38,142 bases of DNA from Methanococcus voltae (GTDB taxonomy: Archaea; AGJL01; Methanococci; Methanococcales; Methanococcaceae). The notes beneath the pieces were generated by a model. That model did not search any database. It worked only from the letters and a program-made list of their open reading frames with translations, and had not been told where the DNA came from. The stretch lies in the NCBI RefSeq assembly GCF_024807655.1, contig NZ_JANUCR010000009.1, positions 1 to 38,142 on the forward strand. Reading direction: 5' to 3'. The translations under genes were made by a program, and so were the position numbers. Of this stretch, positions 17,700 to 27,045 are shown in pieces; the first letter of the stretch is position 1; every line of letters starts with the position of its first letter.

Positions 17700-19316
17700 T
17701 TATATCATTTTTAAGATCGATTCTGGATTTTCTTGATATCTCCTTACAATTTCACTTACTTTTTTAATATCCGATATGTCATTGTTGGACATGTATTCTA
17801 ATACTCTTTTTCTATTTGCTCTATCTAATAATAATTCATCTCTGGTTATACCTGTTATTTTACAGACTTCATCTTCCCACATGCAAATACCTACTTTTTC
17901 GATTCCATCAGTGGCACCATTGTATTTAAATAATTCTGTTTTGGTGATTTCATCACCTTGTCCACCAACTTCTACGACACTAAGTATTCTCCTTACGGTT
18001 TTTTTATTTCTTTTTATCCGTTGCTGGTTTATAATGAAATTTATAGATGATAACATTATTTTTGGAACATTCATAGGTGGATTTATTAATCTAATCATGG
18101 CTTCGTCAGCACTATTTGCGTGTAATGTGCCTGAACAACCATCATGCCCTGTATTCATGGCTACAAGTAATGAGTGAGCTTCAGCACCCCTAACTTCCCC
18201 CACATAAATACGGTCAGGTCTCATTCTTAATGAGTTTTTGATTAAATCATCCATTGTTATTTCATAATTATCAATTCCCGGTCTTCCAGGTCTTGTAATC
18301 ATTTTTATAGTATGGTCTAATGGTATTTGCAATTCGGGCGTATCTTCAATAGTTATTAACCTATCATTATACATTGAAAACATAGAAACTACATTTAGTG
18401 TAGTTGTTTTACCTGAACCTGTACCACCCACAATTAGAGTATTTGCAGGCTTTGCTCCATAATATCCTTCAACAGCTTGCCATATAAATGCCCCTAATTC
18501 AGGGTCTATTGTATTATATTTAATTAAATTGACAATAGTTAATGGATTTTTGCTAAATTTACGAATGGTTAATGTATTACCCATTGTTGTAATATCTGCG
18601 GTTGTAGCATTTACCCTGCTACCGTCAGGTAAATAAGCATCTAACATAGGTATTCTTGAATCTATATTCCTACCTGCTAAATACGCAATACTATCTATTA
18701 TTCTTGCCAACTCTGATTTATCTAAGATAATATTGGTTTTACACATTTGATATTTTCTATGGAATATATATATTGGTATATCTACTCCATTTATCATAAT
18801 CTCTTCTAATTCCGGGTCATTTATTAAAATTTCAATTAAGCCCAATTTTCCAATTATTAAATAAAAATATTGAGATATATAATGTATTTCAATATCTTTT
18901 ATTTTTATATTATTTTTTAAGAAATAATTTTTTAAATAACCTTGTATTTGCCCTATTGTTTTCAATTCGCTATCTGATAATTCAGTTTTTAGCTCTTTAT
19001 GCATTTCCGGAGTTAATTTTGATAATGCAGAATTTATATAATTGATATTTGATATATTGTATTTTTTAACTCCTTCTTTTTTCTCAATGGATACATTAAA
19101 ATCTAATTTATCTATATTTATTAAATATTTATCAAGTAAGCTAGATTTTAAATCATCAATTGGATTGAGTTTGTTAAATTTATTCGTATTTTTCTCACTA
19201 ATTTTAATTTTATCATTTGTACTATTTGTACTATTTGGACGAGGTTCAAATTTTTCTATGTCATTTTCTTCAAATTTTTTGGTTTCTTTTTTCTGAATCC
19301 TATCAAAAAGCCCCAT
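17700..19316 (-). CDS. Type IV pilus/secretion ATPase (GspE/TadA family)
   Basis: A 538-residue hexameric ATPase that powers pilin assembly from the cytoplasmic side. Residues 1-80 are a low-complexity Asn/Lys/Ser-rich tail. The N-terminal domain spans about 90-260; the RecA-like core has Walker A VGGTGSGKTT (about 297-306), an Asp box ITIEDTPELQIPLDH, Walker B RMRPDRIYVGEVRG, and a His box TGHDGCSGTLHANS. GGGTGA lies 5 bases before the ATG. It is 18 bases after tfb and 8 bases before the first platform gene, so pilus genes are read together with tfb. Archaellum FlaI is the closest alternative, but no archaellin or fla accessory genes are nearby. Confidence 0.92.
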   Translation of the reverse strand: MGLFDRIQKKETKKFEENDIEKFEPRPNSTNSTNDKIKISEKNTNKFNKLNPIDDLKSSLLDKYLINIDKLDFNVSIEKKEGVKKYNISNINYINSALSKLTPEMHKELKTELSDSELKTIGQIQGYLKNYFLKNNIKIKDIEIHYISQYFYLIIGKLGLIEILINDPELEEIMINGVDIPIYIFHRKYQMCKTNIILDKSELARIIDSIAYLAGRNIDSRIPMLDAYLPDGSRVNATTADITTMGNTLTIRKFSKNPLTIVNLIKYNTIDPELGAFIWQAVEGYYGAKPANTLIVGGTGSGKTTTLNVVSMFSMYNDRLITIEDTPELQIPLDHTIKMITRPGRPGIDNYEITMDDLIKNSLRMRPDRIYVGEVRGAEAHSLLVAMNTGHDGCSGTLHANSADEAMIRLINPPMNVPKIMLSSINFIINQQRIKRNKKTVRRILSVVEVGGQGDEITKTELFKYNGATDGIEKVGICMWEDEVCKITGITRDELLLDRANRKRVLEYMSNNDISDIKKVSEIVRRYQENPESILKMI

Positions 19317-19334
19317 TTTTTCACCCTTACTGGG

Positions 19335-20348
19335 TTATAATGTAACATCAATGTCTAAATGTTCTGTTAATTCTTTATATCTGTTTCTTATAGTAACTTC
19401 AGTTACTCCAGCCACATCTGCAACTTCACGTTGTGTTCTTCTCGTACCTTGTAAAACACTTGCAATATATATAGCTGCTGCGGCTACACCCGTAGGACCT
19501 CTACCACTCGTTAATCCTTTTTTACCCGCATCTTTTAATATAGATATAGCTTTTGATTCTACTTCACCAGGTAATTTAAGTTCTGAAGCAAATCTTGGTA
19601 CATAATCTACTGGATTTGTAGGTGCTAATCTAATATTTAATTCTCTCGATATAAATCTGTAAGTTCTACCGATCTCTTTTCTATCTACTCTTGATACTTC
19701 GGCTATTTCATCCAATGTTCTTGGTACTTTACATCTTCTACAAGCTGCGTATAATGCGGCTGCTGCTACACCCTCAATACTTCTTCCTCTAATTAATCCT
19801 TTTTCGACAGCTCCCCTATATAATACTGCAGCATTTTCTCTTACATTCCTCGGTAATCCTAATTTTGAAGCTATTCTATCTAATTCTGATAATGCAAAGG
19901 CTAAATTTCTTTCTGAAGCATCTGAAACTCTAATTCTTCTTTGCCATTTTCTTAATCTATATAATTGAGCTCTTTTATCTGCAGATATGTCTTTACCATA
20001 ACTATCTTTATTTCTCCAATCGATAACGGTGGATAAACCCTTATCGTGGATAGTATAAGTCATAGGAGCTCCTACTCTACTTCTTTTTACACGCTGTTCG
20101 TGGTCAAATGCTCTCCATTCTGGTCCAACATCAAATAAATTTTGCTGTAAAACGCAACCACAAACTTCACAAATTATTTCGGCTCTTTCATAGTCTTTAA
20201 TGATATTTTTACTATTACATACGGGACAAATTAACTCTTCTTCTTTTTCAAGAATTACATTTTTATTTGAGTAATCTTCAGGGTTTACAATAGATATTTT
20301 CTTTTGTTCGAGCCTTTTTTTACTTTGGGTTATAGATTCGGTTTTCAT
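19335..20348 (-). CDS. tfb: Transcription initiation factor B
   Basis: Archaeal TFIIB homologue, 337 residues; it binds the TBP-TATA complex and BRE and recruits RNA polymerase. Zinc ribbon Cys 41, 44, 60 and 63 (CPVC, CEVC); B-reader/linker region with [17 protein letters not shown]; two cyclin-like repeats at about 130-230 and 235-335 ([37 protein letters not shown]). M. jannaschii TFB is interrupted by an intein; this one is not. GGTGTTATT precedes the ATG. It follows gar1 by 11 bases and precedes the pilus ATPase by 18, so it is the second gene of a five-gene run. Confidence 0.97.
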   Translation of the reverse strand: MKTESITQSKKRLEQKKISIVNPEDYSNKNVILEKEEELICPVCNSKNIIKDYERAEIICEVCGCVLQQNLFDVGPEWRAFDHEQRVKRSRVGAPMTYTIHDKGLSTVIDWRNKDSYGKDISADKRAQLYRLRKWQRRIRVSDASERNLAFALSELDRIASKLGLPRNVRENAAVLYRGAVEKGLIRGRSIEGVAAAALYAACRRCKVPRTLDEIAEVSRVDRKEIGRTYRFISRELNIRLAPTNPVDYVPRFASELKLPGEVESKAISILKDAGKKGLTSGRGPTGVAAAAIYIASVLQGTRRTQREVADVAGVTEVTIRNRYKELTEHLDIDVTL

Positions 20349-20359
20349 AATAACACCAC

Positions 20360-20644
20360 TTAATTCTTACGGGCTTTCTTATTTCGGTATGATTTTTTCG
20401 AGTTATTTTTAGGTTTTATAATTAAATATTTATTTTTTAATGCAATCTCAGCTTTTGCACTATCATCAGGTATTATTTTAACATAAGGTCGGGTTATGGG
20501 GCCAAATATATCATAGATAATACCAATTCTTAAAAATTTTTTATTTTCTGTTATACCCACCATAGATCCAATAGGTATTTGATTTTTACCAAGACCTATC
20601 AATTTTCCCTTGGGCGTTTCATGCAGAAGTTCTATTTTTTCCAA
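20360..20644 (-). CDS. gar1: H/ACA RNP protein Gar1
   Basis: Gar1 of the archaeal H/ACA ribonucleoprotein, which with Cbf5, Nop10 and L7Ae makes pseudouridine in rRNA. The start is TTG at 20644 ([16 protein letters not shown]), since GGAGG lies 7 bases before it; the longer frame from ATG at 20671 has no such site. 94 residues: a six-stranded beta barrel ([34 protein letters not shown]) with the conserved G-P-I-x-x-P-Y and a Lys/Asn-rich tail (about 75-94). The gap of 11 bases to tfb suggests co-transcription. Confidence 0.9.
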   Translation of the reverse strand: MEKIELLHETPKGKLIGLGKNQIPIGSMVGITENKKFLRIGIIYDIFGPITRPYVKIIPDDSAKAEIALKNKYLIIKPKNNSKKSYRNKKARKN

Positions 20645-21069
20645 AAATATTCCTCCAAAATAACCATTCATATATTTAATTTATTAAATTAATAAGTATT
20701 TTATTTAATTAATAATATATAGTTTGTATGTATTATTATTTATATGTTTCGAAAACTTTATATAGAATATTAGTGTGGCAATTAACAATATCTTAAGTTT
20801 TTTAAATTACATCATCAAAATATTTATAAATATCCCTTTATTCTATAAATTAACTATTTAATATAGGTTTATCATTAATTAAAGGTTAATTAATCATTTA
20901 ATGTATATAATATTTATTTTTATCATATCTTCATGTTTTCAAATTTTTCATTTACATTATTTTTTATATTATTTTACACATATACTATGCTATTATAATC
21001 ATAACAAATTTAATTAAAATAATATTGGAATTTATAAATTATGGGTTAATAATATATAGGTGGTAATAG
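20645..21069. promoter_or_regulatory. Divergent promoter region of gar1-tfb and fni
   Basis: A 425-base gene-free region between divergent transcripts. CTTTATATAG at 20757-20766 is a near-symmetric TATA box preceded on the + strand by TTTCGAAAAC (20747-20756), which shares 9 bases with the origin-type motif. Leftward TATA-like sequence CATATAAAT lies at 20737-20745 (minus strand), suitable for gar1. Rightward, TTTATAAATT at 21031-21040 is close to fni. No gene, RNA fold or further repeat was recognised. Confidence 0.5.
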
Positions 21070-22131
21070 ATGAATAATTATGATATTGAATATAGAAAAC
21101 TAGAACACTTAATAGTTTGTGAACATTGTAATGTAGAATACAAAAAAGGAACTCTCTTAAATAATGTGGAATTAGTTCATAAGGGGATATCTAAAAGTTC
21201 TTTAGAAGATATAGATACTTCTATAGAGTTATTTGGAAAAAAATTAGATGCACCTATAATAGTCGCTGGAATAACTGGTGGACATGCAATTGCGAAGGAA
21301 ATTAATAAAAACATTGCAATTGCGGTTGAAGAAATGAATTTAGGTATGGGCTTAGGTTCTCAAAGAGCTGCTATCGTTAAAAAAGGATTGGAAGATACTT
21401 ATTCGGTAGTTAGGGATTATACATCTTCACTAATTATTGGAAATTTGGGTGCAGTTAATTTTATGAAAGATAATTGGAATTATGAGACTGTAAAAAAAGC
21501 AGTCGATATAATAGATGCAGACGCAATGGCCATACATTTTAACCCTCTTCAAGAGGCAATACAACCTGAAGGGGATACGGATTTTAGGAATTTGGACTAT
21601 TTATCTGGCGTAATTAATGATTATAAGAAGTATTTTGGAAATATGCCATTCATCGCAAAACAAGTTGGTGAAGGTTTTTGTCAAAATGATGGATTATATT
21701 TAAATAATTTAGGATTTGACGCTATAGATGTAGGTGGAAGTGGTGGCACATCATGGTCTGCAGTTGAATATTATCGAGTAAAAGATGAAGAACATAAAAA
21801 TTTATCTGAGAAATATTTGGAATGGGGAATACCTACTGCGGCTTCGATATTAGATGTTAGGAAAGAATTTTCTAAGCCATTAATTGCCACAGGTGGTATT
21901 AGGTCAGGTGTGGATATTGCTAAATCTTTAGCTTTGGGTGCAGATTGTTGTGGTATTGCACTACCTGTATTAAAAGCAGCGATGAAATCCCCTGAAGAAG
22001 TTGTTAAATTATTTGAAAGTTTAATTAAGGAACTTAAAATAACTATGTTCTTAACAGGATGTAATAATATAAAAGAATTAAATTCTGCAAGATATATTAT
22101 AAAAGGAGAGTTAAAAAATTGGATTGATTAA
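21070..22131 (+). CDS. fni: Isopentenyl-diphosphate delta-isomerase, type 2
   Basis: FMN-dependent type 2 IPP isomerase, 353 residues; it interconverts isopentenyl and dimethylallyl diphosphate for archaeal lipid synthesis. TIM-barrel signatures are AGITGGH (66-72), GSQRAA, IGNLGA, HFNPLQEAIQPEGD, KQVGEGF, the GGSGGTSW phosphate loop and TGGIRSG near the C-terminus. AGGTGG lies 6 bases before the ATG. It heads a + strand run with the RNase J and idsA genes, the order I recall in M. jannaschii, so the isomerase and prenyl transferase are made side by side. Confidence 0.95.
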   Translation: MNNYDIEYRKLEHLIVCEHCNVEYKKGTLLNNVELVHKGISKSSLEDIDTSIELFGKKLDAPIIVAGITGGHAIAKEINKNIAIAVEEMNLGMGLGSQRAAIVKKGLEDTYSVVRDYTSSLIIGNLGAVNFMKDNWNYETVKKAVDIIDADAMAIHFNPLQEAIQPEGDTDFRNLDYLSGVINDYKKYFGNMPFIAKQVGEGFCQNDGLYLNNLGFDAIDVGGSGGTSWSAVEYYRVKDEEHKNLSEKYLEWGIPTAASILDVRKEFSKPLIATGGIRSGVDIAKSLALGADCCGIALPVLKAAMKSPEEVVKLFESLIKELKITMFLTGCNNIKELNSARYIIKGELKNWID

Positions 22132-22297
22132 TATAGCTTATAAATAATCAATATCGATTATATTATTAAATTATACTAAATAATATATTAATAATAATAT
22201 GAATTTTTTTATCAAATTTTCATATTTTTAATTATTATATATGATAGTATATGTTCATGTTCACAATTATTCAAGATGTCTTAAAGGATGTGATATT

Positions 22298-23644
22298 TTG
22301 CAATTAGAAGTGGTTGCCATAGGAGGCTATGAAGAAGTCGGTAGAAATATGACTGCAGTTAACATCGATGGAGAGATTATCATATTTGATATGGGTATTA
22401 GATTAGATAGGATAATGATTCACGAAGATACTGATATTTCAAAGATGCATAGCTTAAATTTAATTGAAATGGGTGTAATACCTGACGATACAGTAATGAA
22501 AAACATAGAAGGTGAGGTTAAAGCAATAGTTTTAACTCACGGACACTTGGACCACATTGGGGCAGTGACTAAATTAGCACATAGATATAATGCTCCAGTA
22601 ATTGGTACGCCATATACTTTGGAATTGGTTAAAAGAGAAATTTTAAGTGAAAAGAAATTTGATGTTAGAAATCCATTAATTACATTAGATAATGGTAATA
22701 AATTAGAAATAACTCCAAATATTACTTTAGAATTTGTAAAAATAACCCACAGTATACCAGATTCAACAATGGCAGTATTGCACACACCATATGGTGCAGT
22801 AGTTTATGCTAATGATTTCAAATTTGATAATTTCCCAGTAGTTGGTGAAAAACCAGATTACAAGTCTATTAAAAAAGTTGGAAAGCAAGGCGTAGTTGCA
22901 ATGATTTCTGAAAGTACTCGTGTAGGTTATGAAGGAAAAACTCCTTCTGAGGGCGTTGCAGCAAGTTTATTGAAAAATGATTTATTGGGTACCGATAATG
23001 ATAAAAATGCAGTCGTAGTAACTACATTTTCCTCACACATTGCCAGAATTAAATCTTTAACTGACATAGCTGTTAAAATGGGTAGAACACCCGTTTTAGT
23101 GGGTAGGTCAATGGCAAAATATTGTGGAATTGCCCAAGACATTGGCATTGTAAAATTCCCTAAGGAAACTAAAATATGTTGGGATCCGTCATCAATCGAT
23201 AAAACACTTAATACAATCATGAAAGATGGTAAAGAAAATTATATGATGATTGTTACAGGACACCAAGGTGAAGAAGGTGCGGTTTTATCAAGAATGATTA
23301 CTAATAAAACAGCTTTTAAATTTGAAAAATATGACCAGGTTGTATTTTCTGCAGATGTGATTCCTAACCCTATGAATTCGGCACAAAGATATTTATTAGA
23401 AGCTCGTTTAAAGCTTGCAGGTGTTAGACTTTTCAAAGGTGCACACGTATCAGGACACGCAGCAAAAGAAGACCATAGGGATATATTAAGATGGTTAAAT
23501 CCAGAACATTTAATCCCTTCACACGGTGATTTTAACTTAACTTCTGAATATGCAAAATTAGCTGAAGAAGAAGGTTATAGATTAGGTGATGACGTTCATT
23601 TACTTAGAAATGGTCAAAGTTTGAAATTTGAAAGGGTAATTTAA
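22298..23644 (+). CDS. rnj: Archaeal RNase J (MBL/beta-CASP ribonuclease)
   Basis: Archaeal RNase J, about 448 residues, a metallo-beta-lactamase/beta-CASP nuclease; characterised family members are 5'-3' exonucleases acting on RNA. The start is TTG at 22298 (MQLEVVAIGGYEEVGRN), since GGATGTGAT lies just upstream and the family begins there; an ATG at 22241 would add 19 residues lacking family similarity. Motif 2 is HGHLDHIG, further His/Asp motifs are ITHSIPDS and VVYANDFKFD, and the beta-CASP part ends with HVSGHAAKEDHRD and IPSHGD. It sits between fni and idsA. A 12-base-pair hairpin follows its stop. Confidence 0.93.
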   Translation: MQLEVVAIGGYEEVGRNMTAVNIDGEIIIFDMGIRLDRIMIHEDTDISKMHSLNLIEMGVIPDDTVMKNIEGEVKAIVLTHGHLDHIGAVTKLAHRYNAPVIGTPYTLELVKREILSEKKFDVRNPLITLDNGNKLEITPNITLEFVKITHSIPDSTMAVLHTPYGAVVYANDFKFDNFPVVGEKPDYKSIKKVGKQGVVAMISESTRVGYEGKTPSEGVAASLLKNDLLGTDNDKNAVVVTTFSSHIARIKSLTDIAVKMGRTPVLVGRSMAKYCGIAQDIGIVKFPKETKICWDPSSIDKTLNTIMKDGKENYMMIVTGHQGEEGAVLSRMITNKTAFKFEKYDQVVFSADVIPNPMNSAQRYLLEARLKLAGVRLFKGAHVSGHAAKEDHRDILRWLNPEHLIPSHGDFNLTSEYAKLAEEEGYRLGDDVHLLRNGQSLKFERVI

Positions 23645-23670
23645 TTTACAATACCTACCATTTTTAAATA

Positions 23671-23703
23671 TTAATTAAATATATTTTTAAAATATTTAAT
23701 TAA
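23671..23703 (+). terminator. Hairpin downstream of RNase J
   Basis: TTAATTAAATAT (23671-23682) pairs with ATATTTAATTAA (23692-23703), a perfect 12-base-pair AT stem with a 9-base loop, 27 bases after the stop codon. No long T-run follows directly. It could protect the 3' end or mark termination. Confidence 0.4.
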
Positions 23704-23845
23704 ATTCCATATTTATATATTTTATATACAATTTGATATTGTTATATTGTTTACAAAAATATTATACTTTGTTTAGGTTTATATTTATCATTTATCGCAT
23801 TGTTTGATAATATTAATAAGATACTCTTCTTATTAGAGGTGCAAT

Positions 23846-24796
23846 ATGTTTAATGAAGAAATTTTAAATAGTATGTCTAAAGAGCTTGAAAAATATTTTG
23901 AAAAGGATTCTAATTTATATAATGCGTCAAAACATTTATTATTGGCAGGGGGTAAGAGAATAAGACCTTATTTGTCAATAATGGCGTATAATCTTAAAAA
24001 AGATGGTCTTGACGAGATAATGGCTCCAGCTTTATCAGTGGAGTTAATCCATAATTATACGTTAGTTCATGATGACATTATGGATAATGACGATGAAAGG
24101 AGGGGCAAACCCACCGTTCATAAGGTATATGGCGAACCTATCGCAATATTAGCAGGCGACTTATTATATGCAAAAGCATTTGAGGCTTTATCTACAATTG
24201 ATGATAGTATAAAGGCCCATAAAGTTTTGAAAATTTTATCAAAAGCATGTGTTGAAGTTTGTGAGGGTCAAACTGACGATATGGAATTTGAAACTACATT
24301 TCCAACAATGGAGCAATATGTTAATATGATTTCTAAAAAAACAGGAGCTTTGATTGAAGCACCTATATTAATTGGAGCAATAATGGCGGATTGCACTATG
24401 GAAGAAACAGAAGCTCTTTATCAATATTCAAAAAGAATTGGAATTAATTTCCAAATTCAAGATGATATTTTGGATTTAATTGGGGACCAAAAAACAATTG
24501 GAAAACCTGTGGGTAGTGATATATTAAGTGGTAAAAAAACTATGATGGTAATTCACGCTTTAGATACTCTTTCAAATGATAAAAAAGAAAGATTATTACA
24601 AATATTAGGAAATGAGAATGCAAAAAGTGAAGAAATAACTGAAGCAATAGGTCTATTAAGTAATTCAATAGAATATGCCAAAAATTTAATGAATGAATCA
24701 ACAATCGAAGCTAAGGAATTCTTAAAAATATTTGATGAAAATAGAAGGAAGCCTTTAGAAGATATTGCAGACTTCATTGTTTCAAGAATTATGTAA
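23846..24796 (+). CDS. idsA: Short-chain isoprenyl diphosphate synthase
   Basis: A 316-residue trans-prenyltransferase making farnesyl/geranylgeranyl diphosphate for ether lipids. GGKRIRP (32-38) binds IPP; the first Asp-rich motif is DDIMDNDDERRGKPT, the second is QDDILDLIGD, with K-T and Q-x-D helper motifs between. AGAGGTG lies before the ATG. The product length is set by the residues before the first Asp motif (NYTLVHDD); these suit C15-C20 products, but this is inference. It lies downstream of fni and RNase J, 201 bases from the latter. Confidence 0.95.
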   Translation: MFNEEILNSMSKELEKYFEKDSNLYNASKHLLLAGGKRIRPYLSIMAYNLKKDGLDEIMAPALSVELIHNYTLVHDDIMDNDDERRGKPTVHKVYGEPIAILAGDLLYAKAFEALSTIDDSIKAHKVLKILSKACVEVCEGQTDDMEFETTFPTMEQYVNMISKKTGALIEAPILIGAIMADCTMEETEALYQYSKRIGINFQIQDDILDLIGDQKTIGKPVGSDILSGKKTMMVIHALDTLSNDKKERLLQILGNENAKSEEITEAIGLLSNSIEYAKNLMNESTIEAKEFLKIFDENRRKPLEDIADFIVSRIM

Positions 24797-24853
24797 AAGT
24801 TTAATTTTTACATAAATTCACTTTTAATTTTATTTATTTTAATATATTATGGT

Positions 24854-24883
24854 ATACTATATTGTACTATATTATACTATATT
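24854..24883. repeat. Three tandem 10-base TATA-like repeats
   Basis: ATACTATATT, GTACTATATT and ATACTATATT follow each other with a period of exactly one helical turn. They lie about 82-111 bases before the start of the next gene. Confidence 0.6.
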
Positions 24884-24964
24884 TTTACATATCTTATTTT
24901 GATTTAATTTAAGTTAATTCCTATTTTTAATCATTTTTTAAAACTTAATATTATGGTGATAATG

Positions 24965-25447
24965 ATGAAAATTCCAAAATTATATGTTGAAAATAATATT
25001 TTTGAAGATAATGAACCTTGCGAAAAAATTGCAGTATCTGAAAAAGAAATTATATTTTTAGATTCTGATGAAGTTGTTGATAATTATAAAAATACTCATA
25101 AAATACTATATAAGGTTAGATATGATGATATAAGGAGTTATATAGACAACGATGTATTAAAAAAAGACATCTTTGTAAAATACCCTGGTAATCATACATT
25201 TACTCATATAAAAGCAGGAACTTATATAACTTGCGTATTGGCAGATTCTAAAACCACTTATCCTATATTGGATGCAGGAAGTGTAGTTTTAAGAGATGGA
25301 ATACTTGCTACTTTAAAAAGTAATAAAGGTGTAATAAGATATTTAAAAAGCCCAGTTTCTGGAACTGTATTTTTTATGAATGAGATATTTGAAGGTAATA
25401 ATAGTATCTATCTTTTTGCAATTGTGGAAAATTCTGAAGTTCTATAA
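24965..25447 (+). CDS. DUF2118-like protein with lipoyl-type domain
   Basis: About 160 residues. The start is placed at the ATG at 24965 (MKIPKLYVEN), 4 bases after GGTGAT; the longer frame at 24953 contains that site. The second half (about 95-155) has the repeated beta-hairpin pattern of a biotinyl/lipoyl carrier-like domain (LDAGSVVLRDGILATLKSNKG, YLKSPVSGTVFFMNE) but no visible modified lysine in an MKM-type motif. This fits archaeal DUF2118, whose function is unknown to me. It follows idsA by 168 bases on the same strand. Confidence 0.65.
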   Translation: MKIPKLYVENNIFEDNEPCEKIAVSEKEIIFLDSDEVVDNYKNTHKILYKVRYDDIRSYIDNDVLKKDIFVKYPGNHTFTHIKAGTYITCVLADSKTTYPILDAGSVVLRDGILATLKSNKGVIRYLKSPVSGTVFFMNEIFEGNNSIYLFAIVENSEVL

Positions 25448-25502
25448 TCGAGTTAACAATTAGGTTATAAGATATTTTTAATTAAAAATAATATTTATTT
25501 AT

Positions 25503-26672
25503 TTATTTATTTATTTTTTTCGTTGAATCATACTGATGACTCCAAGAGCCACTAATTTGACCTTTTTTTGCCATACTACCCAATATTTTAATAGTTTCTT
25601 TATCTAACTCTGTTGGTTTTTCTTTTTCAAAATAAGTTCCAGGTAATGGCATAAAATAATGTGCGTGGACTGTTCCATTCTTTTTTATTATATATTTCAT
25701 TAATTCAATACTTTTTAATCTATTTTCGATAGTTTCATTGGGAAATCCAAATATAAAATCCACTTTGGGCATTAATTTATTTTTTTTACATAAATCAATA
25801 GCATTTAATACATCATTTACTGTATGACCTCTTCTGATATATTTTAGCATTTCATCGCAACCACTTTGCGCCCCGAAGTGTAAATATTTGTTATCACAAT
25901 ACGTTAATATTAAATTTAGAGTTTCTTCATTTATAAATTCAGGTCTAACTTCTGAGGGAAAAGTACCTAAAAATAAACGTTCTTTAAATTCCGAAAGTTT
26001 TTTTAGTAATTCTTCAAGTTTTTCAAGATTTGGTTTTGTCGCATACTTAGAACCATAAGATAATGCATTGGGTGTTACGAACCTTATATCTTTCATATTT
26101 TTTACAATTTTTACGATATCATCAATTTTCCTATGCCGTATATTTTTTCCGAATATTTGGGGAGTTTGACAAAATCTACAATTATAGGGGCAACCTCTTG
26201 TTATTTCAATGGGTGCTAAGGGGTATATTTTATCATAACCTTCAAAAGAATCAATAGGTACGCCTTTTATAATTCTATTTTCTATTTTTTGATTATTTTC
26301 TATTTTATTTACTAAATCAGGTAATGATATTTCACCTTCTCCAATAATAACATAATCAAAGCCCATTTTCAATGTATCTTCCGGAGCACCTGAAGCATGT
26401 GGTCCACCAGCTATTAAAACAATGTTTTTAAAATTTTTTCGTAAAATATTTAATTCTTGTAAAACGATTGATTTTTGCAATGACATAAATGAATAGATTA
26501 TAATATCTTTAGAATTTACTATTTTAAAACAATTTGATTTATTTTTTTCTTTTTCAGATTCTTTTAATTCATATATTAATTCATCTAAATTATTGAATAA
26601 ATTTCCTTTAGTTAATGGATATAATTTTGAAATACTATATTTATTTTTTGAAGTTAGTCGATATCCAATCAT
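25503..26672 (-). CDS. B12-binding/radical SAM protein
   Basis: A 389-residue protein with an N-terminal cobalamin-binding-like domain (about 50-130: YSFMSLQKS, AGGPHASGAPEDTL, IIGEGE) and a radical SAM domain with the [4Fe-4S] cluster cysteines C161, C165 and C168 in RGCPYNCRFCQTP. This matches the archaeal B12-binding/radical SAM families named after M. jannaschii proteins (MJ_1487 or MJ_0865); the reaction is unknown. No ribosome-binding site precedes the ATG, and a TATA box is centred about 27 bases upstream, so the mRNA is probably leaderless. It is convergent with the DUF2118-like gene. Confidence 0.85.
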   Translation of the reverse strand: MIGYRLTSKNKYSISKLYPLTKGNLFNNLDELIYELKESEKEKNKSNCFKIVNSKDIIIYSFMSLQKSIVLQELNILRKNFKNIVLIAGGPHASGAPEDTLKMGFDYVIIGEGEISLPDLVNKIENNQKIENRIIKGVPIDSFEGYDKIYPLAPIEITRGCPYNCRFCQTPQIFGKNIRHRKIDDIVKIVKNMKDIRFVTPNALSYGSKYATKPNLEKLEELLKKLSEFKERLFLGTFPSEVRPEFINEETLNLILTYCDNKYLHFGAQSGCDEMLKYIRRGHTVNDVLNAIDLCKKNKLMPKVDFIFGFPNETIENRLKSIELMKYIIKKNGTVHAHYFMPLPGTYFEKEKPTELDKETIKILGSMAKKGQISGSWSHQYDSTKKINK

Positions 26673-26694
26673 AAAGTTAAATAACCAGAAATAC

Positions 26695-26704
26695 TATATA
26701 AATT
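26695..26704. promoter_or_regulatory. Shared divergent TATA box
   Basis: TATATAAATT on the + strand (AATTTATATA on the minus strand) lies in the 60-base gap between divergent genes. Leftward, it is about 27 bases before the radical SAM ATG, giving a leaderless transcript. Rightward, a start near 26722 would just include the AGAGGTG ribosome site of the next gene. Confidence 0.5.
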
Positions 26705-26732
26705 AGATGGATTTTAGAGTAGAGGTGTAATA

Positions 26733-27014
26733 TTGAAAAAAAGACCATCACTATATATAAAAATACATTACCCAGGAAGCGTTTTAGAAGGAGATTTTGA
26801 TTTTGAAGCAGTCGTTAACTTAAAAGACAAATATTTAAAATACTTAGATACTGGAAAACATAAAGGAACAGTTTTATTTAATGAAGATACTAAAAAGTTT
26901 GTCATTGTTAATTTTAAAGAAGTATGTGCGATAGAAGTTGACAAAACACTTATATTTATGGACGAATACGAAAGAGAATGGGATAAAGTTTCAAAATATA
27001 AATATGAATTATAA
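26733..27014 (+). CDS. Hypothetical protein, 93 residues
   Basis: A soluble, charged protein of 93 residues starting with TTG, 5 bases after AGAGGTG. Predicted mainly beta strands in the first half (LYIKIHYPGSVLEGDFDF, KGTVLFNEDTKKFVIVNF) and a charged helix at the end (DEYEREWDKVSKYKYEL). No metal or catalytic motif is seen. It resembles small conserved methanogen proteins, but I cannot name the family with confidence. It shares its promoter region with the radical SAM gene. Confidence 0.7.
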   Translation: MKKRPSLYIKIHYPGSVLEGDFDFEAVVNLKDKYLKYLDTGKHKGTVLFNEDTKKFVIVNFKEVCAIEVDKTLIFMDEYEREWDKVSKYKYEL

Positions 27015-27045
27015 TATTAAATATTTTTATTATTAATGGTATTAT

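Noticed and set aside
17776-18177. 133-residue hydrophobic ORF on the + strand
   Set aside because: Opposite the conserved core of the pilus ATPase; a shadow.
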